Below are positions 9,565 through 18,192 of a DNA stretch of 51,358 nucleotides, in pieces. This stretch comes from Candidatus Amesbacteria bacterium RIFCSPLOWO2_01_FULL_49_25 (GTDB taxonomy: Bacteria > Patescibacteriota > Microgenomatia > CAZETR01 > Amesbacteraceae). The notes under the pieces are model-generated. The model had not been told where the DNA came from and searched no databases. It saw only the letters and a program-made list of their open reading frames with translations. Positions within the stretch are counted from its first letter, which is position 1; each line of letters starts with the position of its first letter. The stretch lies in NCBI GenBank assembly GCA_001773725.1, contig MEXP01000025.1, positions 1 through 51,358 on the forward strand, read 5' to 3'. Position numbers and translations under genes: made by a program.

Positions 9565-9657
9565 CTAATCCCTAGACTCCCACTTCACAACCAACGCAGT
9601 TCCCAACCAATGCACCTCAACCGCTTCCCCCGACTTCTCACAGCGAAAAACCGCCAT
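9565..9657 (-). CDS. 30-aa microprotein MAVFRCEKSGEAVEVHWLGTALVVKWESRD, directly upstream of cysS
   Basis: ORF read from sequence, below track cutoff; GGGAG SD 8 nt before ATG; stop 3 nt before cysS start. Confidence 0.35.
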   Translation of the reverse strand: MAVFRCEKSGEAVEVHWLGTALVVKWESRD

Positions 9658-9658
9658 A

Positions 9659-9823
9659 CTATTTACTCCCACGCCTCATCCCGATAAAACTTCTGTTTTG
9701 AGTTTTGAGACTCTTGTTGAAAAACCCCGTTGACCCCCTGAACCAATCCCTCGGCCCCCGGTCATACCCCGTCACTTTCGGCGGCTTGAGGTTTTTGGAT
9801 TTTGTGTCTTGTGACTTGGCCAT
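9659..9823 (-). CDS. 54-aa basic small protein MAKSQDTKSKNLKPPKVTGYDRGPRDWFRG...
   Basis: ORF read from sequence; TATTAT-7 nt-ATG; 1-nt gap to next small ORF. Confidence 0.4.
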   Translation of the reverse strand: MAKSQDTKSKNLKPPKVTGYDRGPRDWFRGSTGFFNKSLKTQNRSFIGMRRGSK

Positions 9824-9864
9824 TGCTTAGATAATAGATCAACAGGTTATTTAGGTCAATCGTC

Positions 9865-10284
9865 TTACCCCCCGGCATCAGCTCTCCTTTCCCCCGAACC
9901 CTGTGATCCCTTAAGCATCTTCTTCCACAATGGATCCTTTTTAGCCGCCTCGGCCTTGGCAAAAGCCGCCTTTTTCTCCCGCTCTTCCACCCTTACACTC
10001 TCCTGCTCTTTTCTGGTTCTCTCTTCACCCGCCTTCCTTATCGCCTCATCCATCTCTTTCATCCTCTGCTTCATCGTTGCCATCCTGCGCCCCTCGTCAA
10101 CCTTAACCTTCTCCTGTTGAGGCGCAGTCAGTTCGGCCGGTCCCGCTTCCCCAAAAATCTGCTTTTTTACATCATCCGCCCCCGCTTTCACCACATCCGC
10201 TACCACCCTCTTTGCCCGCCCGCCTGCCTGGCCGGTCAAATTCTCAAAACTGCCCTCCCACGGATTTTTCGGCTTCACTTGCAT
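9865..10284 (-). CDS. Charged coiled-coil CPR-type protein (DUF5660-like)
   Basis: NPWEGSFENLTGQAGGRAKRVVADVV... then long Glu/Lys/Arg coiled coil, DPLWKKMLKGSQG end. Confidence 0.55.
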   Translation of the reverse strand: MQVKPKNPWEGSFENLTGQAGGRAKRVVADVVKAGADDVKKQIFGEAGPAELTAPQQEKVKVDEGRRMATMKQRMKEMDEAIRKAGEERTRKEQESVRVEEREKKAAFAKAEAAKKDPLWKKMLKGSQGSGERRADAGG

Positions 10285-10292
10285 ATCTCATT

Positions 10293-11309
10293 CTACCCTA
10301 CACCCACCTCTTCCAGATACTCCAGTTTACATTCTTCACCCACAGTCAATCTTGCCCTCACCCCGTTCACCAGCGGATAAAACTGCCTATTATGAAAAAG
10401 GCGCTTTATCCCCTGAAAATTCCCATATGCCCAATCCGGATGCCCAAAGTCCCCGCAAAAAGCCAGCGGCACCCCAAACTTCTTCACCCTGCCCCTGATT
10501 AGTTCTTCAGGCGTAACTTTCATTCCCCACTCGGGATATGATTTTTCCAAAATATTAGTCAGCCTGCCCACTATTACCCCCTTGATCCTCTTTGTTCTTT
10601 TATGGTTCAAAATTACGTCTATCTGCCTCTGCAGCATACTCTTATCTATATCCAACTCCTCAAGCCCCAAAAGGATATCTCCCTCTCCATGCATTATTGG
10701 ATCAAATCGGGTCCCGAATGACAAAATCAAAAGTTCCAGATTCGAAGCCACCACTCGCCCTTCGGCTACTCCGGCCAACCCAGATTTCCAGTTAGCACTG
10801 GTCCCAATACCTCCGTACCCCTCCGAAGCTTCACGCGAAGGGGGGCCGAACAACACTTTCCGCAGCATCTCCAAACCGGACTTATCCCACTCGTCCAGTC
10901 CCCATATATTCGGTCCCATCACAGACACCATCCCCAAGCTCGTCATAACGTTTAATATCAAACACACATCGGAGTAACCAACAAACCACTTTGGATGGCT
11001 CTTCAAGTATTCTATGGTCTCCCGATTAAACACAGGCATCACCTCCGTCACCGCGTACCCTCCCGACGCCGCCCAAACTGCCTTGACTTCGTCATCATAA
11101 ATCATGGCCTTCAAGTCCTCCATTCTTTCCTCCGCCGTCCCCGCCATAAAATCTCCCACTTTGGCGTACACATGCCCACCCACCTTCACTTTCAACCCCC
11201 AAGCCTTGACTACCCCCAAGCTTTTCTCCACTCCCTTCCTCTCCACCGCATCCGACGGCGCCACCACCCCAACTGTGTCTCCAACTTTTAACGCATGTGG
11301 TTTTATCAT
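10293..11309 (-). CDS. LD-carboxypeptidase / MccF-like peptidase (family S66)
   Basis: KVGDTVGVVAPSDA, VWAASGGYAVTEVMP, WFVGYSDVCLI, LEELDIDKSMLQRQ, LAFCGDFGH motifs. Confidence 0.85.
   Translation of the reverse strand: MIKPHALKVGDTVGVVAPSDAVERKGVEKSLGVVKAWGLKVKVGGHVYAKVGDFMAGTAEERMEDLKAMIYDDEVKAVWAASGGYAVTEVMPVFNRETIEYLKSHPKWFVGYSDVCLILNVMTSLGMVSVMGPNIWGLDEWDKSGLEMLRKVLFGPPSREASEGYGGIGTSANWKSGLAGVAEGRVVASNLELLILSFGTRFDPIMHGEGDILLGLEELDIDKSMLQRQIDVILNHKRTKRIKGVIVGRLTNILEKSYPEWGMKVTPEELIRGRVKKFGVPLAFCGDFGHPDWAYGNFQGIKRLFHNRQFYPLVNGVRARLTVGEECKLEYLEEVGVG
10818..10846. repeat. Short palindromic element inside S66 peptidase gene
   Basis: CCCCTCCGAAGCTTCACGCGAAGGGGGG; peptide PPSREASEG. Confidence 0.65.
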
Positions 11310-11350
11310 ATTCTTAGACTAATTAGAATAATTAGGTCAATTAGGTTAAT

Positions 11351-11935
11351 TTAATATTCTCTTCGTCCCTCCATCGCGTGTGTCAAGGTCCGGTCATCGG
11401 CATATTCAATATCCCCCCCAATCGGCAACCCATGCGCCAGTCGTGTCACCTTCACGCCTTTCAACTGTCTTTTTATATATAGGCAGGTTGCCTCTCCTTC
11501 CATATTCGGATTCAACGCCAATATAACTTCTTTTGCCCCACCGGCTCTCCCCAAAAGCTCAGCAATCTTAATTTCGTCCGGACCGATATTATGCAGTGGG
11601 TCAATCACTCCATGCAGGACATGATACACGCCCTTGTATCCGTTACCCCTTTCAATCGCCAGCACATCCAGCGGCTGTTCCACCACGCAAATTGCGTCCT
11701 TGTCTCGGCCAACGTCCGCGCAAATATTGCACGGATCCATCTCCGAGATGTTGTGACAAATCGAACACTCTTTAGTATTACGCTTCAAACTAAGCACCGC
11801 CTCGCCAAACTTGTCCAGCTCACTCTGCGGCACATGCAGCAGATAATAAGTCAGTCGGGCCGCCGTTTTGGGCCCAATCGCCGGCAGCCGTTCAAAAGAC
11901 TCAATCAAATTTGTAATCGCCCTGGCAACTCTCAC
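11351..11935 (-). CDS. recR: Recombination protein RecR
   Basis: LPAIGPKTAARLTYYLL, CSICHNISEMDPCNIC zinc finger, VVEQPLDVLAIE, TRLAHGLPIGGDIEYAD. Confidence 0.95.
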   Translation of the reverse strand: MRVARAITNLIESFERLPAIGPKTAARLTYYLLHVPQSELDKFGEAVLSLKRNTKECSICHNISEMDPCNICADVGRDKDAICVVEQPLDVLAIERGNGYKGVYHVLHGVIDPLHNIGPDEIKIAELLGRAGGAKEVILALNPNMEGEATCLYIKRQLKGVKVTRLAHGLPIGGDIEYADDRTLTHAMEGRREY

Positions 11936-11944
11936 TCCCAGATT

Positions 11945-12244
11945 TTACCTCTTCTTACGCCTTCTTGTACCTTTCCTTATCTCTTCTTCTTGCCGCTTTC
12001 CAGCCGCCTCCACCTCTGCCCGCGCTCTGGCAATGTTTTCTTTATTCCGCTCCAGGCACAAGTCAGCAAATGGACACCCAGTCTTTCCCTTCTCGCATCT
12101 CTCTGCTTCCGCCACAACATTCCCCGGCCCAACCAGCTCCGCCAAAATTGCATCCTCAAAACATCTTCCCTCCACTCCCAAATTTCCAGGACAATAGGCT
12201 TCAGTGCAACCGGCTTGAGCCATCAGCCCCTCCACCTTAGACAT
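11945..12244 (-). CDS. Small Cys-rich protein (C-x4-C-x9-C...)
   Basis: MSKVEGLMAQAGCTEAYCPGNLGVEGRCF...CEKGKTGCPFADLC; TATAAT-6 nt-ATG. Confidence 0.55.
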   Translation of the reverse strand: MSKVEGLMAQAGCTEAYCPGNLGVEGRCFEDAILAELVGPGNVVAEAERCEKGKTGCPFADLCLERNKENIARARAEVEAAGKRQEEEIRKGTRRRKKR

Positions 12245-12288
12245 ACATCTATTATACTATAAGTTACACCAAAAATCTTCTGAGGAGA

Positions 12289-12564
12289 CTACCCCATCCC
12301 CTGCCCGCCGGAGATATTCATCAATTCCTTGGCCGCCAATTCCTGGCTCTTGCGAATCGCCTTATTCAAAACATCATTAAGCACAGGATTGCCAATCCCC
12401 TGGATTTTCAAATCCATTATCCTCTGGTCCCCGGTAATCACCACAGTCACTCCGCTTTCCTCCACGGTAATCTGCTGAGCCGACAGGTTTTTCTGCATCT
12501 GCATCGCCTGCTGACGCAGTTTATTAATGTCTCCCAAGTTCTTGATAGTATCCCCTATCCCCAT
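12289..12564 (-). CDS. ybaB: YbaB/EbfC nucleoid-associated protein
   Basis: INKLRQQAMQMQKNLSAQQITVEESGVTVVITGDQRIMDLKIQ. Confidence 0.88.
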   Translation of the reverse strand: MGIGDTIKNLGDINKLRQQAMQMQKNLSAQQITVEESGVTVVITGDQRIMDLKIQGIGNPVLNDVLNKAIRKSQELAAKELMNISGGQGMG

Positions 12565-12600
12565 GAATCTGAATTCTAAATCCATGTTAGGATAAATTCA

Positions 12601-13899
12601 ATGGTCAAAACTCCAGGCTGGTTAGTTGTCCTTATTATCTGCGTTATCCCTATTCTCCTCTGGTCCCAAAACGGACCGCTGGTACAGCGTTTCTCCTCAC
12701 CCCTAGTCACCCTGCTCAGTCTGGGCCAAATTGCGGCTCTCCTAGGCCTATCCCTCTTTTGTCTCTCCATTATTCTCTCCGGGCGGTTCAAGTTTTTTGA
12801 GTCACTCTTTGGCGGCATGAACCGTGTCTATATCGCTCACCACATCATCGGCGGTTTAGCATTTATTTCTTTGCTTTTCCATCCCGCCTTAATCATCAGC
12901 ACCTACCTCTTCACTTCGGCCAAATCCGCACTCCGCCTGCTCCTCCCATCCGTCTCAAACTGGCCCCTCAACTTTGGCCTGGCCGCCCACTTTCTTCTCA
13001 CTTCACTTCTCATCATCACTTTCTACTCCCGCCTCCCCTATCACATCTGGCGCCTCACCCACAAATTCCTCGGGTTAACCCTTTTTTTGGCCAGTCTGCA
13101 CGCCTTCTTCATTCCCAGCGACATTTCCTCTTTTTTCCCCCTGCGAATCTACATGCTCTCCCTCGTCACCCTCAGTCTATCCATTCACGTCTACCGAACC
13201 GTTCTTGGCCGTTTTCTCGTCCGCCGCACCCCCTACCGAGTCAACTCCATAAACCCGCTGGCCGGAGGATCCGTCACCCAAATTGTCTTCACTCCGGTTG
13301 ACAAACCTATCAAATTTGACCCCGGTCAATTCATTTTCATCAACCTCAAAGACAATAAGTTAAGCGAGACCCACCCTTTTTCCATCAACTCACCCCCGGA
13401 CTCCCCCAACATAACGATCGCCGCCAAGGCCATAGGCGACTACACCCGCGAATTACCATCGCTCAAGCCCAAAACCACAGCCTTAATCGAAGGCCCTTTT
13501 GGCCGATTCTCCTATCTATACTATCCCCAGAAAAACCACATCTGGATCGCTGGCGGAATCGGCATCACACCCTTCATGAGCATGGCCTCGAGTCTTCCCA
13601 ATCACCCCGACTACCAAATAGATCTCTATTACTCGGTCAAAGATAAGTCCGAAGCTGTCTATCTTAACGAACTCCTAGGCCTGGCCAAATCACTGCCCAA
13701 CTTGCGCCTTTCTCCCCACTTCACTTCCCTCTCCGGTCGCCTGGACGCCCAAACAATTCTCAAAAGCTCCAGCGCAAGAATTTCCCCAGCGATATTCATC
13801 TGCGGCCCTCCCCCCATGATGGAAAACCTCAGAAACCAATTTCACCAACTCGGCATCCCTCATCATAAAATCCACACCGAGGAATTTTCCCTACAATGA
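12601..13899 (+). CDS. Ferric reductase-like membrane heme/FAD/NAD oxidoreductase
   Basis: TM helices with paired His (HHIIGG, HKFLG...H); FDPGQFIFINL, THPFSINSPP, EGPFGRFSYL, WIAGGIGITPFMSM, FICGPPPMMENL. Confidence 0.9.
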   Translation: MVKTPGWLVVLIICVIPILLWSQNGPLVQRFSSPLVTLLSLGQIAALLGLSLFCLSIILSGRFKFFESLFGGMNRVYIAHHIIGGLAFISLLFHPALIISTYLFTSAKSALRLLLPSVSNWPLNFGLAAHFLLTSLLIITFYSRLPYHIWRLTHKFLGLTLFLASLHAFFIPSDISSFFPLRIYMLSLVTLSLSIHVYRTVLGRFLVRRTPYRVNSINPLAGGSVTQIVFTPVDKPIKFDPGQFIFINLKDNKLSETHPFSINSPPDSPNITIAAKAIGDYTRELPSLKPKTTALIEGPFGRFSYLYYPQKNHIWIAGGIGITPFMSMASSLPNHPDYQIDLYYSVKDKSEAVYLNELLGLAKSLPNLRLSPHFTSLSGRLDAQTILKSSSARISPAIFICGPPPMMENLRNQFHQLGIPHHKIHTEEFSLQ

Positions 13900-13985
13900 A
13901 ACTTAAAACCGCAATCACGATCGTTTTAATTACCTTCTGGTCTTTTATTCTATTAATTTGGGTTCTGTCTCTCTTCAGAGGTTAA
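13896..13985 (+). CDS. 29-aa single-TM microprotein MKLKTAITIVLITFWSFILLIWVLSLFRG
   Basis: ATGA overlap with reductase stop; not in ORF track. Confidence 0.5.
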   Translation: MKLKTAITIVLITFWSFILLIWVLSLFRG

Positions 13986-13987
13986 CC

Positions 13988-15433
13988 TCACTTGAATATC
14001 TCCCGGGCTGTTTCGATCAGCTCATCACTCTTCAAATCATCTGTTACTTTTTGCACCCGGACCGGGCTATTTCCCAATTTCATCTTCAGCTTAACCTGGC
14101 CCACCCCCAATATCTCTCCCACTGCTTCCTCCACAATCAACCTGCACCTCTCGGTCTCCAACTGTTTCTTATGAAACTCATAAAATGCTTCCAGGACCAA
14201 GTCCCGCCCATCAAAATCCACGGGTCTTGTAGATCTCAGCAAAGCTTCCACCGAGTGGTTTTTGGGTCTGACCGCCTTAATCACCTCCTGCCATTTGCCC
14301 ATCACATCATCCAGCTTACTTCCCCCGGTCACAAGTCCTGAAATCTGCGGTTTGATTTTTTGCTCGATAGAACTTGGAGGTTGTTTAGCATTTGGGGCCT
14401 GCCCGTTCGACGGGCGTGACTGAGGTTCAAAACCTACTGGAGCTTTCGAGTTTTCTATAACAAAGATTTCTATCGGCAATTGCACTACCGCCGCATCCTT
14501 CATCCTCCCATAAGCTTTTTCCAAGCCTTCGATAAGTTTAATCAATTCACCGGAATTTGCGGTTTTTTCATTTGTCACCGAACCTATCAACTCTTCTCTC
14601 AACAACTCCACACACTTCTCCACAAATTTCCTCAAATCCACCCCTCCCTGCACAAGCTCGTCCACCCGACCCAACGCTTCTTTGGTTTTGCCCGCCCTCA
14701 CCATTCCCAAAAATTCTTGCGGGTCGGATTTGTCAGATGCCCCCAACATTTTCTTCACATCTCCCTCTCCCAGCATCACCTGCTCAAACAGTTTCACCGC
14801 ATCCCGAAAACTCCCCCTAGCCGCAGCTGCAATTTCTTTAATATCTCCCAAATCCAGCTTAACCTTCTCGCTTTTTGCTACTTTCTCCAATCTATCGGAA
14901 ATCTCGTCAATACTCGGCCGGCCAAATCTCACTACCGCACACCGGCTCACTACCGTCTCCGGCAGTTTTTCAGATTCCGTTGTACACAACACAAACAACA
15001 CATGCTCCGGCGGCTCTTCCAAAGTTTTTAATAACGCGTTGGCCGCCTCAGTAGTCAGCATGTGCGCCTCATCAATTATGTAAACTTTGTAATCCGTAGT
15101 CATCGGCGCCAATCCCACCCGTTCCCGCAATTGCCGGATCTCATCAATTCCCCGGTTAGACGCCGCATCAATCTCAATTACATCAGGACACGAACCATTC
15201 GTAATGGACACACACGTCTCGCATTTATTGCAGGGCTTATCCTTACCCCGGCAATTGACATACTTAGCCAATATCCTGGCAGTACTCGTTTTCCCCGTCC
15301 CTCTTGGTCCCGAGAATAACCACGCATGCGGTAAGTCTCTACCGGATTTCACCATCGCCTCCAGCCGCTCTCTCACCGATTTCAAATCCAGCTCCGCTAT
15401 TTTTTGCGGCCGGTATTTCAAATACAAGGTCAT
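13988..15433 (-). CDS. dnaX: DNA polymerase III subunit gamma/tau
   Basis: HAWLFSGPRGTGKTSTARILAKYVNC, CNKCETC, DEAHMLTTEAANALLKTLEEPPEHVLFVL. Confidence 0.95.
   Translation of the reverse strand: MTLYLKYRPQKIAELDLKSVRERLEAMVKSGRDLPHAWLFSGPRGTGKTSTARILAKYVNCRGKDKPCNKCETCVSITNGSCPDVIEIDAASNRGIDEIRQLRERVGLAPMTTDYKVYIIDEAHMLTTEAANALLKTLEEPPEHVLFVLCTTESEKLPETVVSRCAVVRFGRPSIDEISDRLEKVAKSEKVKLDLGDIKEIAAAARGSFRDAVKLFEQVMLGEGDVKKMLGASDKSDPQEFLGMVRAGKTKEALGRVDELVQGGVDLRKFVEKCVELLREELIGSVTNEKTANSGELIKLIEGLEKAYGRMKDAAVVQLPIEIFVIENSKAPVGFEPQSRPSNGQAPNAKQPPSSIEQKIKPQISGLVTGGSKLDDVMGKWQEVIKAVRPKNHSVEALLRSTRPVDFDGRDLVLEAFYEFHKKQLETERCRLIVEEAVGEILGVGQVKLKMKLGNSPVRVQKVTDDLKSDELIETAREIFK
14401..14415. repeat. 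Short palindrome inside dnaX
   Basis: GCCCGT-TCG-ACGGGC. Confidence 0.75.
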
Positions 15434-15524
15434 ACCATCTGTTTACACCACCCGACCTATCCTTTCAACTGTACACATTCCCTCCCCATTAACTCAATCC
15501 GGCTTCAATTATTTCCCCAATTTC

Positions 15525-15540
15525 ACGATCGTTATGATAT
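15525..15540. promoter_or_regulatory. Putative operator ACGATCGTTATGATAT between dnaX and the PaaX-like gene
   Basis: Palindromic core ACGATCGT; near-copy at 16147-16162. Confidence 0.4.
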
Positions 15541-15548
15541 CGCAATTA

Positions 15549-16124
15549 TTACAAATCAAATAATTCCCTTAGCTCCTCATCATTCTCTATTCTTTCAGCA
15601 GTTATCAATTTCACCGAATGTGGCACCCCCAGTACCTCACGTAAAAACCTCACTTCTTTGTCCAGAGGATATGGGCTAACCCACACACTTTTTTGTATCT
15701 GCTTCAACCCCAGCTTCAACAGCCACTTCCTCAGTTCGTCCCTTCTTCTCCTTTCCACCTCCGCTACATCAAACATCACTATCCGCCATTTTTTATCCCA
15801 ACTTACTGGCGCCTTCAACTCCAGTTCAGCCAGCCGGTATTTCAAAACCTCGGTTTTACCCTTATCGCTTATCCGCACCTCCGTCCCGCCTTGCGTCTCT
15901 CTTACCTCCACCATCCCTCTCCGCAACAGCCTTCCTATCCCATCCTCAATCGAACTTGCATAGTAGACCTTCCAATATTCATCAGCCGCGCTCACCTCTG
16001 ACATTTTCTTTAACCTTCTCCGAGATTCAGACTTAGAAAATACAACCCAATCAAAACTCTTGTCCAAGACTGCCAATACCGCCCTCACCGTGGCCTTCAG
16101 CTTTCTTTTCGTCTTTTGTCTCAC
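15549..16124 (-). CDS. PaaX-like transcriptional regulator (wHTH plus Cas2-like ferredoxin-fold domain)
   Basis: N-terminal wHTH-like segment; WDKKWRIVMFDVAEVERRRRDELRKWLLKLGLKQIQKSVWVSPYPL; GTG start. Confidence 0.8.
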   Translation of the reverse strand: MRQKTKRKLKATVRAVLAVLDKSFDWVVFSKSESRRRLKKMSEVSAADEYWKVYYASSIEDGIGRLLRRGMVEVRETQGGTEVRISDKGKTEVLKYRLAELELKAPVSWDKKWRIVMFDVAEVERRRRDELRKWLLKLGLKQIQKSVWVSPYPLDKEVRFLREVLGVPHSVKLITAERIENDEELRELFDL

Positions 16125-16146
16125 ATTCTCATATTCCTACAAATTT

Positions 16147-16162
16147 ACGATCGTTACAATAT
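16147..16162. promoter_or_regulatory. Putative operator ACGATCGTTACAATAT upstream of the PaaX-like gene
   Basis: 23-38 nt upstream of GTG start; 14/16 identical to 15525-15540. Confidence 0.45.
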
Positions 16163-16173
16163 GGGGAAAATGG

Positions 16174-16440
16174 TCACTCGTGATGTTGACCCAACAAATG
16201 TCTTACTCCGTGTTCAATCAAAAAATCTCTGTTCTTCGCGTCTTTATACACTACCACATCCCCCAGCCTCCACACTCCGTCGGGCCCCAGCCCCTTCTCC
16301 TCCAGCGGCCAGCTGATCACCTCGTGAAACACCTCATCCTTCATCCATTTCTTCCCCAAACTCCCCATTTCCTCTTTACCAGCCAGCCAGACATCATACT
16401 CCCGCCCGTCTTCAACAACGTCGGTTTTGTACTTAACCAT
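16174..16440 (-). CDS. Small hypothetical protein
   Basis: 88-aa ORF, overlaps yqeY stop; operon-like context. Confidence 0.5.
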   Translation of the reverse strand: MVKYKTDVVEDGREYDVWLAGKEEMGSLGKKWMKDEVFHEVISWPLEEKGLGPDGVWRLGDVVVYKDAKNRDFLIEHGVRHLLGQHHE

Positions 16441-16861
16441 TCACCATCCCCCTGACTAACTTTGCCACGACAGCGCCGTCTGCTTTCCCGCGAAACTTTG
16501 GCCCTGCCACTTTCATCGCCGCCGCAAAATCTTTAGGTAAATCCATTCCCACAAGCTCAGTCACTATCTCTTTCTCTCCCATCTGCTTTGGCAGGTACTC
16601 CTGCAAAATCGCCAGCTCTTTTTTTTCTTGTTCTTCCTGTTCGACTCGTCCTCCCGCCCGATATGATTCAACCGCCTCCCGTCTCTTTTTAACCTCCCTT
16701 TGGATTACTGTCACCACGTCCTCGTCCGTCAACTCCTTCTGTATTTCAATTTTTTTGTAATTTAACTCCGACAGCACCATCCTCAGCACCAACACCCGCA
16801 AGGAATCCCTCGCCTTCATGGCTGTATTCAAATCGACCCTGATTTTGTCAGACAGCATCAA
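16433..16861 (-). CDS. GatB/YqeY domain protein
   Basis: LNTAMKARDSLRVLVLRMVLSELNYKKIE...LPKQMGEKEI...GKADGAVVAKLV. Confidence 0.92.
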   Translation of the reverse strand: MMLSDKIRVDLNTAMKARDSLRVLVLRMVLSELNYKKIEIQKELTDEDVVTVIQREVKKRREAVESYRAGGRVEQEEQEKKELAILQEYLPKQMGEKEIVTELVGMDLPKDFAAAMKVAGPKFRGKADGAVVAKLVRGMVNG

Positions 16862-17046
16862 TAACTCCTCCGCCCCCTATTTTTCCGCCTCTCCTTAATT
16901 TTCTCTTGCTTAACCACCGACGGCTTTTTGTGAAACACCCGATCTTTAATTTCATCGATCACTTCGTCCGCCAGTATTTTCTTTCTAAAATCGGCAATAA
17001 GCCGGTCATCTGACTGTCCCGGCTTCTTTCGTACCACTGTTGGCAT
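16858..17046 (-). CDS. rpsU: Ribosomal protein bS21
   Basis: MPTVVRKKPGQSDDRLIADFRKKI...KKPSVVKQEKIKERRKN. Confidence 0.85.
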   Translation of the reverse strand: MPTVVRKKPGQSDDRLIADFRKKILADEVIDEIKDRVFHKKPSVVKQEKIKERRKNRGRRSY

Positions 17047-17067
17047 CTTTTCATTCCACCCCCCTTT

Positions 17068-17388
17068 CTAAACCGGCCTATCGGCCGAAACCTTCTCCAA
17101 TAAATGAATGTGCAGATGATTTGAGACAAGTGTCGCCCCCATCCCGTTCATAGCTACTCTGTAAGCCATTTTTAGCTCCGCAATCTTCTCCCTCACCTTA
17201 CCCAGCATCCTCGCCAATTTGCCCGGATCCACACTGTGAAATTCTTCCCCGTGAGACTTGGAAATAAACAATAAATGTATTGCCGCAGCCGGATTTTTAT
17301 CTGGAATTACGATCATTTCATCGTCTTCATAAACCTTCTCCGCAGGCAAGCTCCCCGCTGCAATTTTGCAAAACACACAACTCTCCAT
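17068..17388 (-). CDS. HIT family protein
   Basis: CVFCKIAAGSLPAEKVYEDDEMIVIPDKNPAAAIHLLFISKSH...HLHIHLL. Confidence 0.95.
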   Translation of the reverse strand: MESCVFCKIAAGSLPAEKVYEDDEMIVIPDKNPAAAIHLLFISKSHGEEFHSVDPGKLARMLGKVREKIAELKMAYRVAMNGMGATLVSNHLHIHLLEKVSADRPV

Positions 17389-17418
17389 TGCTCAATTATA
17401 ACCAATTCCTCAATATCA

Positions 17419-17637
17419 TTACAACCCCACCGCATCCTTTTCCAATTGCAGCAGTTCACCCGCCCCCCAGTCCCCTTCGATCTGAAACTCCTCAGCCTTC
17501 TCCTGCTCCATCATTTTCTGCTCCACATCTCTCCGTCCAAAGCCCAACTTCAAATACAGCAGCAAACTTGTCACCACTATAATAGTTACTGACAACAATC
17601 CTACGCTCAGCTTCTGATATGTCTGTTTAGCTTTCAT
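17419..17637 (-). CDS. Small single-TM protein
   Basis: TM LLSVTIIVVTSLLLYL. Confidence 0.5.
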   Translation of the reverse strand: MKAKQTYQKLSVGLLSVTIIVVTSLLLYLKLGFGRRDVEQKMMEQEKAEEFQIEGDWGAGELLQLEKDAVGL

Positions 17638-18119
17638 GATCCACCTCGACTGGCGGCAAGTGCCTTCATCGCCTCCACTGTTGTATGCCGGGCTTCAATA
17701 ACGGTTTTTCGCACCTCCAAAATATCCCTTTTCATCGCCGCAATCCTCCCCCTCACCAGGTAACCCGCCGTCGCATCCGTCGCCGTGTCCACCACGTAAA
17801 CTTTGTCAGCCTGGGTATTAATCGCTTCCTGAGCTTGGGCAATTGCCGCCCTGGCCTCAATTATCGCCTCCCGGACAGTCTGATCACTGGTCGCATCGCT
17901 CACCCTATCCACTGCTTTCCTCATTTTCTCCAATCTTTCGCCAAATACCCGCATCGCTTTCTGATTCATCTCGGTCATTCTCAAATTAAACCTCACCACC
18001 ACGGACTTTTTCTTCTCATCCCGCATATTTTGATTAACGGCTTTTACGGCCGCTCTCTCCCCCACAGCCCCCGCAACCACAGGCATTATCATTGTCCCCA
18101 GTATCATTGCCGTTACCAA
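17634..18119 (-). CDS. Exported helical/coiled-coil protein
   Basis: Signal-like LVTAMILGTMIMPVVAGAVG; AAGGAG SD before a TTG start; helical Ala/Glu-rich body. Confidence 0.5.
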   Translation of the reverse strand: MVTAMILGTMIMPVVAGAVGERAAVKAVNQNMRDEKKKSVVVRFNLRMTEMNQKAMRVFGERLEKMRKAVDRVSDATSDQTVREAIIEARAAIAQAQEAINTQADKVYVVDTATDATAGYLVRGRIAAMKRDILEVRKTVIEARHTTVEAMKALAASRGGS

Positions 18120-18192
18120 CTTTCTCCTTAACACACATAAAGTACACCACAATCCAAACAGCCATGTCAAGATGTGTATTAAAATCGCATCA

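Noticed and set aside
15549-16124. Possible CRISPR-Cas2 gene
   Set aside because: Cas2-like fold is part of a PaaX-type wHTH regulator; no repeats, Cas1 or other Cas genes in the window.
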